From Sclerotinia nivalis (lineage: Eukaryota; Ascomycota; Leotiomycetes; Helotiales; Sclerotiniaceae): 64,000 bases of DNA. A model generated the notes under the pieces. It made no database searches and was not told the origin of the DNA. It saw nothing but the letters and a program-made list of their open reading frames with translations. A program made the position numbers and the translations under genes. Location of the stretch: the NCBI GenBank assembly GCA_029531795.1, contig JAPEIS010000014.1, positions 992,001 to 1,056,000 of the forward strand, given 5' to 3'. This document shows positions 48,752-60,263 of the stretch, in pieces; position 1 is the stretch's first letter; each line of letters opens with the position of its first letter.

Positions 48752-50033
48752 ATTTACCAACTTTGTGTATAAAAAAGCTTCGATGTTTTGGTATCAAACA
48801 TACACTGATGTAGGATGTCTAAGACTCGAGCACCAGGCTTCAACCACATAGACGAACATCTTCACGAGAATAGCTTTAGAGATGTAGATATCACCAACAA
48901 CATAGAGAAGAGGCTGAAGCGGTTCAATCATGGTCGACCGTCGAGGTCATAATCTGTTGTTCATGATGTTGTATGTTGGATTAATCGCTTCGTGTGGCGA
49001 TGAGGAACAAACGCTGGCCATAATCAGAACCCAATTTGTGGGGTATTCTTCACCCTTATCTAGCATACTTTATACCCTTTAGCGATATAGGGGGAGAGAT
49101 GGATCAATGAAGTCATTGTCTCATATATCTGTAATGTTGACCGAGGTAAGATTTGAGATCTCGTCCCGAGGTGTTGGTAAGAACCTTGTTGAAATAGCTT
49201 GATTCTTAGCACTGTGGTGCCTGGAACGTGCCCCCCTTGCAGAGGATGACCCCTGAAACACGCTAAAGCTTGCCGATCAGAAGCCTACAACGCAAAACAA
49301 CTAAAAAATTATTCCAGGCTCTCCGAAGTTTACGCTTTCAACTTTCAACAATGGGGTCAAAGACGAAAGTAAGAGCAAAAGGAAGAACAAAATATCTCTT
49401 TTTTGAGGTTAGATCTAGCACTTCAGGATCATCAAGCCACATTGATGCAACCAAGAATATAAGCCCCGCGAGGCGACCAAGCACGATGAATACATTTGCA
49501 TTGCATGTTTGCAGAACTATTACTCTACCGCCCCAGATATTCCAAAGTCTGGAATTTAAATAATCTCAAGTTCTGTGCAGCTTGTCAAACATATGACAGC
49601 GCAAATTATATCCTTCAAAGGTATAAAGCAAAGTTCTTTCCCTTCATTAGCGGTATGTATGTTGCGCGCATTTGCGCGAGTTTGTCACATAAGGTTATAC
49701 TACCAATGACAGAGTGGGGTTTTACTACTTGGCACGCTCTCCATCCTCTTCCCACACATTTTTCATTGGTAGTTGAAGCTTATGATGAATATTGTGGAGA
49801 CTTTGTTCCCGATGAAAGTTTCATCGGGACTCATAACACGCATTTGGCGATTTGAGTCGGTTTGGTAGGTGACCTCAAACTTGCTCATGGTAATTGGCTG
49901 AAATCTTGGCAATAGGTTGATAATTGAAGGTTTCCTATTTCTCGGACTCTGGTTATCTACTTTCGGCATTGGGACAATTTGGTGTGAAGGTATTATTTTT
50001 TCTTTTTGGGCCTTCCGGTATCTCATAGGCATC
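48752..50033. other. Intergenic, divergent promoters
   Basis: 1.3 kb upstream of both the MGCWSS gene and the ferric reductase. Open frames at 49270-49563 and 49496-49855 have no domain. Confidence 0.4.
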
Positions 50034-52233
50034 ATGGAGGTTATCGAAGCTCGCCATATCCAAATGGCGGATAATATGTCAACAATGGAACCACATTGGG
50101 GATATGCTGATCGTGTATTGCCATGTAAGAATGATCCTGGCTCATGTGAATATCTGGATGCTGTTTATGTAAGTTATTATACCGGTTATGCCCTCCAAAT
50201 TCCAACAATTTCCCCCTATGTCAGATTCGCTTCCACGATATTTTCCAGTATTACGTACAACCATTGTTTTAATACTGACCACTCATAGCATACCCATGAT
50301 GTGTCAATGCTCTACACTTTCATTCTATGGGCAGTCATCGGAGGTCTTCTTCTCATACTCACCACGCTTCGTTTCATGAAACCTTCAGGGCAAACTACCA
50401 CCAAAGCGAGGGACTCCGAAATTCAAAGTAGAGCGAGCAATTCATATTGGTACTATCGTGCATGGCGAGGAACAACAGCTACTACCCAACGATTCCTCCT
50501 TCCAGAGAGTTTTGTTAAATTCTTCGGACATGTTACCGGATTGCAAGTATTAATACTAGCGATCTTGCTAGGTTATTTGCTCATATTCACGTAAGCAGTG
50601 TGTTCCTATTCCGAGGGCTTTCCTAACACACAACAGTTTCGTTGGAGAAGTCTATAAAAGATGGATAACTCCAGTAAAAAAGACGAATTTATTCAATACC
50701 CGGTCAGGGCTCGGTGGCTTTTCCGATCGTGTAGGAGCATTTGCATACGCATTAACACCCTTCACCGTCCTACTTAGTTCTCGTGAATCAGTTCTTAGTC
50801 TCTCTACTGGAATTCAATACCAATCATTCAACTTTTTACACCGCTGGACCGGTCGTGTCATCTTTATTCAATCGGCTGTACATGCCTTTGGCTGGACACT
50901 TATCGAAGCACGATTATACCAACCACAGCCTACCACTTTCCAAAATTGGATAAAGCAGCCATATATGATTTGGGGCTGCGTTGCATTAATATTCCTTTGC
51001 TTTCTATACGTCTTCAGTATTCGAAGGGTCATTCAGTGGACAGGATATGAATTTTTTAGAAAGACTCATTATGTGGTAGCTTGTTTATACATTGGTGCAT
51101 GTTGGGGCCATTGGCAACAACTAAAATGTTGGATGATTGCCTCACTCGGATTATTTTTCATCGATCGAGGTGTAAGGATACTCCGAACTTTACTAATCCA
51201 CGTTGGATATTTCGACGCCAATGGTAACGCAGGTAAGCTAACATCATTTTCCATTGATCCCATCAAATAAATTAACAACAACCCAGGTCTCGGATTTCAC
51301 CCCGCTCAATCAACACTCCAATACTTCGACGACAAAGACGGCGGAGTAATCCGGCTCGAGTTCGACCACAGACATGCACCATGGTCCCTAGGCCAACATT
51401 TCTTTCTCTGTTTCCCCGCCCTCAGTGTCTGGCAATCTCATCCCCTAACTATCGCATCTCTACCCTCAAATCACCACACCTACATCATCCGATGCCGATC
51501 CGGCGAAACCGGGAATCTCAAAAATCTAGCCTTAAACAGTACACTCAGCACCCCCGTAATTATCAGCGGCCCATACGGGGAACCACTCTTAAAACTCAAC
51601 GAAGAACCAACCAATATCCTAGCTATAGCCGGCGGAACAGGTATTTCATTAACCTTACCTCTTGTACTGGCCGCTACTGCTAGCGACGCAACGATTTATG
51701 AAGGAAGAGCCGTCGATTTTATCTGGATCGTAAGACGAAGTTCGTGCTTAGAGTGGATTAGCGAGGAATTGGAGACGATTAAACAGAGAACGCGGAATGC
51801 GAAATTAAATCTTAACGTGCATATTTATATCACGCAAGAAGAACCATCTTCATCTTCAGAAGAAAAAACGGAGGAAAATATGTTGAATGATGAGAAAATA
51901 ATAACAACAGGGGATACAATCGCAACTTCGATAAAGATTTCGAATTCGAGTTCGAATTCGAGTTCGGATTTAAGTGCGGAAAATTCGGGGTTTAGGTACA
52001 AAATATCTTATTTGGGTGGTTGTAAATGCTGTCATCCGGATTTACGAGGGCTGGTTAATAGATTTATGGATGAGAGAGCGGGGGAGGTATACAGGACGAG
52101 GGTCGTAGCGAGTGGACCTAAGGGGATGGGAAGGGATTTGAGGAGAGCGGTTGCGGGGTGTTGTGATGGGGGGATGGTTTTGAGGGGGGAGAAGAGGGGT
52201 GATGTGGAGTTGGTTTGGGATGCTAGGGATTAG
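50034..52233 (+). CDS. Ferric/cupric reductase transmembrane component (FRE family)
   Basis: Plasma-membrane flavocytochrome that passes electrons from cytosolic NADPH through FAD and two haems to extracellular ferric iron, feeding high-affinity iron uptake. Exons are 50034-50168, 50289-50590, 50637-51232 and 51287-52233, 659 residues with this start. ATGs at 49917, 50064 and 50076 are also in frame, so the N-terminus is uncertain by some 40 residues. An extracellular segment with DRVLPCKNDPGSCEYLD precedes the membrane domain. Haem-ligand histidines lie in LHRWTGR and VHAFGW, with another pair in KTHYVVACLY and WGHW. The FAD motif HPLTIAS is near residue 396, the NADPH motif GGTGIS near 461, and the C-terminal GPKGMGRD is the second NADPH element. 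A Ser/Glu-rich insertion of about 60 residues lies between the NADPH motifs. A CKCCHPDL motif follows it. Confidence 0.93.
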
Positions 52234-53239
52234 TCTTTTGGGTGTGGATGTGATTTAGATGGATGTTATGATGTTATGAAATTATTTATGGGTGTATATA
52301 TATGAAAAGGAGATTATGGAAGGAATAGAAAAGTAATAGTAAATCAAGAATATTTCAAATATGTCGCTTGTATCCTCAGGGTGTAGCTAAATCCATCATC
52401 CTGATTAGCATCTAACAATCTTGGTTCATAGAGCGCAAGGAATAAAAAACTTCCCAAGGAGTAACTATATTCTGACATTAAAAAACACACGACTCAGTAT
52501 CTTGTAAATCATAACGATAAATTAACAAATCTCTACCCTGTCATTTTCTCTATACGAAGTACATTTATACACCAGTAAAAAATAAACAAACACCATCCAA
52601 TAGCAAGTAATATACGATGACAAACACCATCCAATAGCAAGCAACATACTATCCTACTATCATACCCCGTTCTAAGTTCTTTCCACAAGATTTCTATAAC
52701 CGGTTTTCGGTATCCGTAGGTAACCTGTACATTTCTTATATAATAAATCAAACAACAAGATAATCTATAGTTTTTACAAAAGCGTCCCAAGCACCTCAGA
52801 TCTATACTGCTAAAACAGAATTCTCTATAGTATATCAGGATTTTGAAGGTGATTAGTAGGACTATAGTGTAATCATGTCAAAAAAAAACGAGGAAACACT
52901 GGAGGAATTTGTGATTTTGAGAATGCAGGAATCTAGATGCAGGATTGTGCTATACTGTGTAGCGAATGATGGTGATGTCTGCTGTGGATATATTATGATG
53001 GAGTATGATATCGATTATTTCGATTATATTGGTTTCGATTGCTGTGTTATCTAATTGCAGGATTCAATAGGTTAGTTGAATTACTTGTATATCGTGATCG
53101 TGAACTTCGATGTAAGATTTACGAAAGGGGTACTTGCTCATTAATACCCCCGGACAAGGTGGAATGAGAGCAGCTTTCATGAGTGTAGTGTTTGAATGGG
53201 CTCCCGGCAACCTCCTGCATCTTTAGGCCGTTCAATGTA
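52234..53239. other. Intergenic
   Basis: 1 kb after the ferric reductase. It holds a short direct repeat listed separately and AT-rich DNA. No gene. Confidence 0.4.
52584..52641. repeat. Direct repeat of about 21 bases
   Basis: The segment CAAACACCATCCAATAGCAA occurs at 52587-52606 and again at 52621-52640, separated by 14 bases. A local tandem duplication with spacer. Confidence 0.8.
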
Positions 53240-53690
53240 AAATATGCATGAGGTTAATCTCGTCAATGACAGCACGATTCTTCTCTGCATGTAAGTATAC
53301 AAAGCTGCTGACTTGTTGTGCGATTGAATCGAAATCTTGAGAATACTTTGATTTAGTTCATTCAGAAACGATGATTCAAAAAGACGGGCCTGCTTCAAGT
53401 AAAAGGCTCAGTTGATTAGTATCGTCTGTTACTATACAGTCATCAAAATCAATGCTTGCGACCAAAGATATGTATCCTCCATGGTTTAGTTGAAAATTTG
53501 CATCAATGACAAAGAGATCAATTTTTTGACGTCGCACTGAAAAGATGGTTGTCGCACTAACTTTCATGTCAAGAACAGAAGTATCCAGCGTTGACTCGAT
53601 CGATGTGAGAAAAAAGATATATTTTGAGATTTCCGTACTAACAATGACGAGACCTATGATTATATGTAGAAAATCTCCCATTCATTGATT
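53240..53690 (-). pseudogene. Anonymous coding relic downstream of the F-box gene
   Basis: On the minus strand, three abutting frames read as one protein: QKIDLFVIDANFQLNHGG, then SLVASIDFDDCIVTDDTNQL, then RLFESSFLNELNQS in a second frame, then DFDSIAQQVSSFVYLHAEKN in a third, ending HILH and a stop near 53246. No introns explain the two shifts. I do not recognise the family. It is adjacent to, but not part of, the F-box-like gene. Confidence 0.4.
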
Positions 53691-53726
53691 CCGAGTCCTC
53701 TTCGACACCGTATTTCCAGTGATACT

Positions 53727-56700
53727 TCATGCTTCCAGGATTCCTATGGCGTTGATGTGCTCCTATAAATATAAATATGACGTTTAGTGTATATTCAACT
53801 GGCAACAAAGCATGGCTCCGTAAAAGTAAGTATAAAACTGAGGGGGAAAAAAGTAAACTCACACCAACAAATGCGTATAGCCCACGAACCGATTTATTCA
53901 GGCTCACAGTCTGTATCAGTGGTACCTTTCCCTCATCAACAGGAATGAAAGACATAGGAGTAAAAACCCTGCCAAAGCTAGATTCTACAAAATGAACAAC
54001 TGGTCCGTAAGGGCCGTCGGTCATTATTCCTAATGACGTTAGGCCAGCAAATTCATCCGATGAATTTGATTTCAGAATACATAAACCATTTATTGTACAT
54101 TGATAGTTCAAGAATGTAATTACTGCATCCTCTTGACACAGCGAGCGGAAACCGAGCAGCGCGTTAGACGCTGGACTGTCGCTTTGTAACTCTAGCCCTA
54201 TAATAAGATATGTTGGCTTAGAAGTATGAACAAGCTGTCCATGGATAATGATTCTGTTGAGGTTTGAAGGAATGGGAAACCAGAGTCGATACTCTCCTTG
54301 TGTGGTGCCCAATGGACGTTTCAGGCCATAAGAGCTTGAAGGTGAGTTCCCCAGCCAGGGTGCTAGATGTTGGTCGGGATCATAAAGGTGTTGCGAGGGT
54401 GTGAGAAGAGTATACTCTTTTCGATATTCATCAACATCGCCTGAAGGTATACCAGATACTAGGACATCAGCTCTGCGAATGAAGGTCTATCATCTGTTAG
54501 CACCATTCCCGTGATCCCAGAATACTTCGATTTACCGGCAGAACTTCGGCATAAATACCTACGAACGATGTGCCAGGGGCCAGAACAATATCGCGGGTTT
54601 GTGGTAAATAGGAAGAGAGCCAATCCATACAAACCATCTTGTTGCTTTAGAAAAGGCCCAAATGGCTTTGAACATCCACAGTATGGGCTCAATCGCGTTT
54701 GAGGCTTTCCATTGATAAACTTGACAAGGCCAAACTATCATCGCAAGACGGGTCAGCAATATATCTAAACAAAGACCTAGATACCACTTACACTTATCCC
54801 TTCGACACACATAACATCTCGTGGGTAGGTAGCATCTGAAAAAATGCATTGCACACGCTCATAAAACTGAACGGAGAAAATGCTTTCGCCTATGCCGAGC
54901 ACAATCTGGTGACTTGATCCTATGAGATTTCCCACGGTTTCCTTAAGGCCGTCTTGATAGAAGAGTTCGATTCCCTGGAGAAAGCCATTGAAGAAAACAT
55001 TGATCAAAACCAGCGTAGAAGTTGCAGAAAGTCTACGATGATTAGAGCTGTGGCTGGGAACACTAGATTCGAATGAAGGCATATTTGACTGCATAGCGGG
55101 TACAGGTCGTAATTGGAGGTCAACTGGCGGAGGTTCTGCCCAGTTCATTTTTGGATAAAGTGTACTCTGAATATCCGGATGTTCAAAACCATCTCTCAGC
55201 TTGTATATTGGTTGTAATCCATGCATGGCCGGTCGCAAAACCCCCAGATCAAATGACCAAGCGAGACCAACCAAGATAAGCGATGAAGAGCTTTTCAGAG
55301 TGATTTCACGTTCTTGGTTGATCCCTCTGTCTCCTGCCGCTTCTGAAAACATTTCTCGAGGTGCCAATATCTGTTTCCAGTTTGATTTCAACAATCTGTG
55401 GAATGTTTTCGACGGTGCCGGAAACAACAGTAATTTCGGATATGTTTTCATCATCACGAATGGTAAGATGAGGGCCAGGACCTCGCTGTCGGTTTATACT
55501 TAGCATAGTGAATGCAGAATCTATCGCATCAGAGACTGCGTTGAATAAGCATCGGCTGTTTGACTGACTTGACGCCCGACAGTCCAACTGATACTTGAGC
55601 TTTTTGATGCCATTGTCGAAACAAATCCAATTCGTGAATCCATTAGATGGCTGTGAGCCAATAGTTTCACCACATAGGTATCCTAGAATCGGTATAGAAT
55701 CCCCGGTCCACATGTTAAAGTGGTCGTCATGAAGCGGATATTCTTGAGGTTCTGGTAAAATACCCAAGGGTGATGAACACCCAGCAGGTACACATATCAA
55801 CCCAAAGCCTTTCCAATTCGGTTGATATTGGTCAACGTGCTATAGCGGAGCTCAGTATCATGTTGTAATAATGGTGCGGCGAAAACTCACAATTATATCC
55901 ACATAAATCCCGATAATGAGCGTACCTGGTGGTGCAAGCAGCCTCTCCACCGCAAAGTTCTCGTTAATAATTGATTGATTGAAGGGCGAACGGCGACCTC
56001 TGTTGGTCAGAAACTGATAATTAGTCAGGGCATCTTCTCAATTCCCAATAACTCGTGGAAACTGATGAAGAGAATTACAACTCTCTCGAACATTTAGCCC
56101 TTAGGGTTCGATATTATCTGGAACATTGTACTCCTCGTGTAAATAACTTTACAGTTTTTCAATCATCTTCAACTGTACTCGCCTGAATCCCCTTTGTCTA
56201 GGATTAGACCCCTCATTGCTCAAGATACTTCTAGACATTGAGTCATCCTACCCCAATTTACTAAATTTATGACATAAGACAAAGTCTGAAATAGGGGCTT
56301 ACACTTATTCCTAGACATTCTGTCTCATCCGACCAAAAGACATCAACCCCTGATAAGATTTCCCCGCCTGGGCCATCAATGAAAAATTCTATTCCTCTAC
56401 CTCCATACAAAGTTTCGTCGGACACCAATGATCCGTTCTCGAAGTGAAATTGCAATCCGTTTAATCCTGGCGGTGAAAGACTGTAGTAACAGGTCACTGT
56501 GGTCAGAGACTTGATATCTTCCTCTTTTTGGCCGAAAATTATATGCTTCGAGCATCGGAATTCGTTTCGGTTTTTACTACCAGATGATGGTGTTATAATG
56601 AAGTGTTGTGGTGGTAGCAAAGGCTGCCAAAGATTTCCTAGTGATGATGTAGCGTTCTTTGAGTTACGGGACTCATTTGAATCAGGAATAGATTCCAAAA

Positions 56701-58457
56701 GGCCTATTAATACAATACAATTTCGCTATTTTCTTACGCCAAAATTGTTCAAACTTGCACTACAAGAAGGGTATATAAACAAACTTTTGATATCGCTATT
56801 CGTAGGCCATCAATTCTCGAAGTCTCTATTGCAGTTAGTCTTCCTAGTCCTATCACATTCCAGTCATCTGTAAGTGGGCCTAGAGCTGGCTCCATCGTGT
56901 TCCGCAGGCCAGTGGCATCAGAGACTAATATCTGGACTCCAATAATGCCTCTTTTTGCAATTGCGAGGATAAATCCCGCGAAGCACAATCTTCTTTCAAT
57001 TACTGTAGATTGAACATCGGTTCTTCGACATTCTCCAAGCTTCTTAACTTCCGACGCACCGTAGAAGGTTACACCAGAAACGAACAGACCTCCATGTTCA
57101 AGTGAACCTCTAAAAGTAACTGAAATCTTTCGAACTTCCTCCAGCGGAAATATTTCATTAAAAATCACAGTAGTAGGGTCTAGGACCGAGGGCTTAGGGA
57201 CAAAGAAAGCCTGACGGATAATACTTGACGGATGTAGGTTATTTGATGTAAAGTCTTTAGCTTGTATTGTAACTCCTTGTTCTCCCAGGATTTTGTAGGC
57301 AAGCTTTTTGGTCAAAGAGTGGATGCGATTCCAGTTCTTAAACCAAACACTACCATTATGTCCAGGGTGAAGCACGGTGTTGTAGAGAAATTTCCAATCA
57401 ACCGAATCATTGAGAGCCTCTGACAAAGCCCAAGAAGGATCTAGGTGGACGTGGCTTAATTCATGAGGAAATCAAACCTTGATCGCCAAAAGGTTTGAGA
57501 GAGAGATAATGTTGCGATCGCTCTAGATGCCAAGCGCGCAGAACACATGTCAGGAGTAGGAAGAAGGCAGACAACTGCAACCAAGAGCTCCCTTGGCAAC
57601 CTCGAAAGTAATCCAATGCATATCTGGCTAGCGGTGATATGACAGTCGAGGAATAACTGACAACGTTCTCAATTTGTTTAAGGGTAGGGTGGGTCCGGAG
57701 TAAGTTATCGAAGCTTTGCACAGAAGCAGGATTCTGAACAAGGGAATCGTTATCTTCGTCCATCCAGTTCCATTCGTCTTCCCATATATCTTCTGCTCCA
57801 TCATATGTCTCGCCGCTCCAGCCTGCCTTTATTCCCTGCCCGTATCCTTCGATTTTCTGCGCAGTGAATATCTTGGCAAGAATATCAATATCAAAGGTTG
57901 TCCCTCTTGCAAGTTTTGAATAATTTTGTTCCAGTAGTTCTAGACACACAGGATGCATAGGACAAACTACCTCATGGCCGCCACCCCTGTATTATGTTAG
58001 AGTCCAAACGTTTCGAAAATATTATTGGGAACCAGGGAGGATATAAGATCAAGAGATGACCACTACCAATCTTAGTACGGAATCAGGTATTGTTTGTCTC
58101 CCAGACGGCCTTCTTCTTCTTCATCTCCATCTTCATCGCACGCAAAAACGTCATTTGTAGTTGGTGAAAATACCAGAAGATTACCTGGGAGACTATCCTT
58201 CAATACTCTTCCAACGCTGGCGGAGGACCACTGGGGCGGATTCTTCTCCTTATCAAGAGATTGAATCTGCTCATGCGTTTCGTTCTTCTTCTTTACTATA
58301 ACCGATCAGAAAATAATTGCCAGAAGTTTCTGATCTGGACCTTACAAATGCGAAAGTCTTCAGTCCAATCCAAGTCATCTTCAGAAATGCGACCACTATA
58401 AAGTTGGACATCAACACCAAAAGAGACACCACATAGGGCACAGAAGTAATTTCGCAT
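53727..58457 (-). CDS. Long multi-exon F-box/DUF7600-like protein; F-box segment out of frame
   Basis: One transcription unit read on the minus strand. Supported exons: 58457-58346, 58295-58079, 57986-57478, about 57440-56781, 56703-56303, 56247-56153, 55999-55891, 55839 to about 55505, about 55350-54792, 54734-54567, 54486-53863 and 53762-53727. Except at the two problem points, junctions are GT-AG and in phase. The start (NYFCALCGVSF, then GGGHEVVCPMHPVCLELLE) is the zinc-like opening of a large fungal F-box family. The F-box itself (RLPRELLVAVVCLL, then ARLASRA and QTFWRSRF) is legible at 57615-57464, but in a different frame from both flanks. The following SVDWKFLYNTV block is back in the first frame. 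Repeated beta-rich modules follow, and the C-terminus (GLYAFVGEHINAIGIL) resembles the last strands of a jacalin-type lectin fold. The join near 55350-55505 is unresolved. It may be a decaying gene, or the assembly may have indels. Family members would act as substrate adaptors of SCF ligases. Confidence 0.6.
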
Positions 58458-59025
58458 GACTGCGGTTTTGATAAAAAATTTCGCTCAAATACACAGGAGT
58501 TTCCCTCGAAGCTTCGATTCTGGTATTTGATTGTATTGCGAGAGGTATAGAAAAGAGGAAAGAAAAAATAGCCAGTTCTGGACCCATGTCACTGGTTTTG
58601 CGAGACATTTCGAGCCACTTGTGGCAAGGCAAGTGAATCACGTGTAGCCACGTCAGGTGCACACCATCTATTGGACTATTTGGACAGCGATCATAGCTAT
58701 TAAAGTTGTTCTGGAAGATTTGTCTGAACAAGTGATAATCCAGAATCTTACGTATAAGTATTACGATATCATTAGAATCACCAATGGAAGCAAATGCCGC
58801 TGCCTTCTAGAGAACGTTAGTTAACAGCTCAATTAGACAACTTATGGAAGCGAACGAGCTCAATTTTGATTCTTGCTAAAATTCACCGTGCAAAAGAACT
58901 ATACTACAAATAAAGAAATAGTGGCATAGGCTGCTAATCAAAAAGTGGCAGTTTGTACGTTACCAACCCCGTGTAGTAACCATCTAATAAGCTATCTTCG
59001 TGCAAGTAGGTAGCCCTACGTATTT
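58458..59025. other. Intergenic
   Basis: 570 bases upstream of the F-box-like gene. No gene seen. Confidence 0.4.
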
Positions 59026-60263
59026 CTAAGGCCTAGGTGCACATGCTTTCTCCCAGGAACTCATTTTTATATCGATATCCGGATCCATCAGCAGAATGGC
59101 CTTTCTGAGCGGATGTTCGCGGGGTACTTCATGAAAGACGATGCCATCATGGCCCTTCAATTCCGAGTAATCCACATCCCAGTTTGCCTTGTGCTCCTTT
59201 TTGGTTTTCTCATCGGTTGCAGAGAAATAGTTGTTTTGATACTTAAGCATTTTTTGATAGTAGCCATACGTTTCGGGCGCGATATCTTTCAAATCCATAT
59301 TTGCTATGTTGTGGGCGGAGGGGATTGACTGCGTTGGCATTTGTTGACCTGCTGGATTTGCATTATAGTAGTCATAGGATGCTTGAGAATGAGAATTAGT
59401 GTAGTTTGGACCTGCATAACTGTATACTCCGGAATTCCCAGGTGAAAATTCACTATATTGCCGCTGCGCATGAGATGTCCCGTACCCACCATACACTTGT
59501 CCGCTATTCACCATCCACGGATCAAGCATTCTATTCATCGAGGATTGATGATATGGATGATTGTTGAATTGATTTACCCCGAATGTTCCATAATTGGTAG
59601 ACTCCGCGGTAGGTATTGACGCAGCCCCTTGCATTTGAGGTTCAAATCGTGCTGTCTAGGTTCAAACCGTGCTCTCAGTCCGGCGAATTGTACAGCATCA
59701 AGCTGTGAATCATGAAAATTGTCCCCGGAGGACCGATGCCGTTCCGAAGCTTCCTGGGCAGTGCTAGCTTATTCAGGACGGGAAGAACTTTGAGGTGCCA
59801 AATCATGGCTGATATTATGGCTAGTTCGGGAATTTATTGGCCTCGGCCGACGATATGAAGAGCTCTCATCCGTCTCATGCGTCTCGGGCTTCTTATAATG
59901 GCCTCTTTCTGGTTTTGCTTGAAGGGGGGACTCCTTGTAAGTTACGCCTGGCTTTTGTCCATGTGAAACTTTATTTGCCAGAGATTGTTTTGCAGAAATT
60001 CTAACTCGAGGCCGTTGTAGCAGCTCTTTGTCTTTTGGGGTATTTGGTTTAGTGGGAAAATGGAGGATTTCTTCGTCGGATGTGTCGCCGGCAGATGGAT
60101 AACTATCATACTCGTCGAATCCAGTGTATGATTCCTTTTTACTAACAGGCGTCATGGCTTTTAAGAAGGGCTTCGACGAAGACTCTGATGTGGTCATGGA
60201 TGATGTAGAATTTGAACGGTGTTCAGGTGTGGAGCCGGAGCTTTCTTTTCGATGATGTCCCAT
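59026..60263 (-). pseudogene. Disordered-protein gene broken by a stop and a 20-bp duplication
   Basis: Read from 60263 (MGHHRKESSGSTPEHRSNST start), a Ser/Lys/Pro-rich frame runs to a TAA at 59769. The same frame then continues protein-like through STAQEASERHRSSGDNFHDS to LRARFEP. There a 20-base tandem duplication (59641-59680) shifts the frame. Taking one copy as original, the frame runs on into a second open part (59634-59026). That part is Tyr/Asn/Ser-rich and ends with an ordered segment: APETYGYYQKMLKYQNNYF and then a WDVDYSELKGHDGIVFHEVP stretch. The two halves therefore look like one gene of roughly 410 codons with one nonsense change and one frameshift. No intron I can find removes both. 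Family not recognised. Confidence 0.55.
59641..59680. repeat. 20-bp tandem duplication
   Basis: TTCAAATCGTGCTGTCTAGG is followed at once by a near copy beginning TTCAAACCGTGCTCTCAG. Twenty is not a multiple of three, so it shifts the reading frame of the overlapping gene. Confidence 0.85.
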
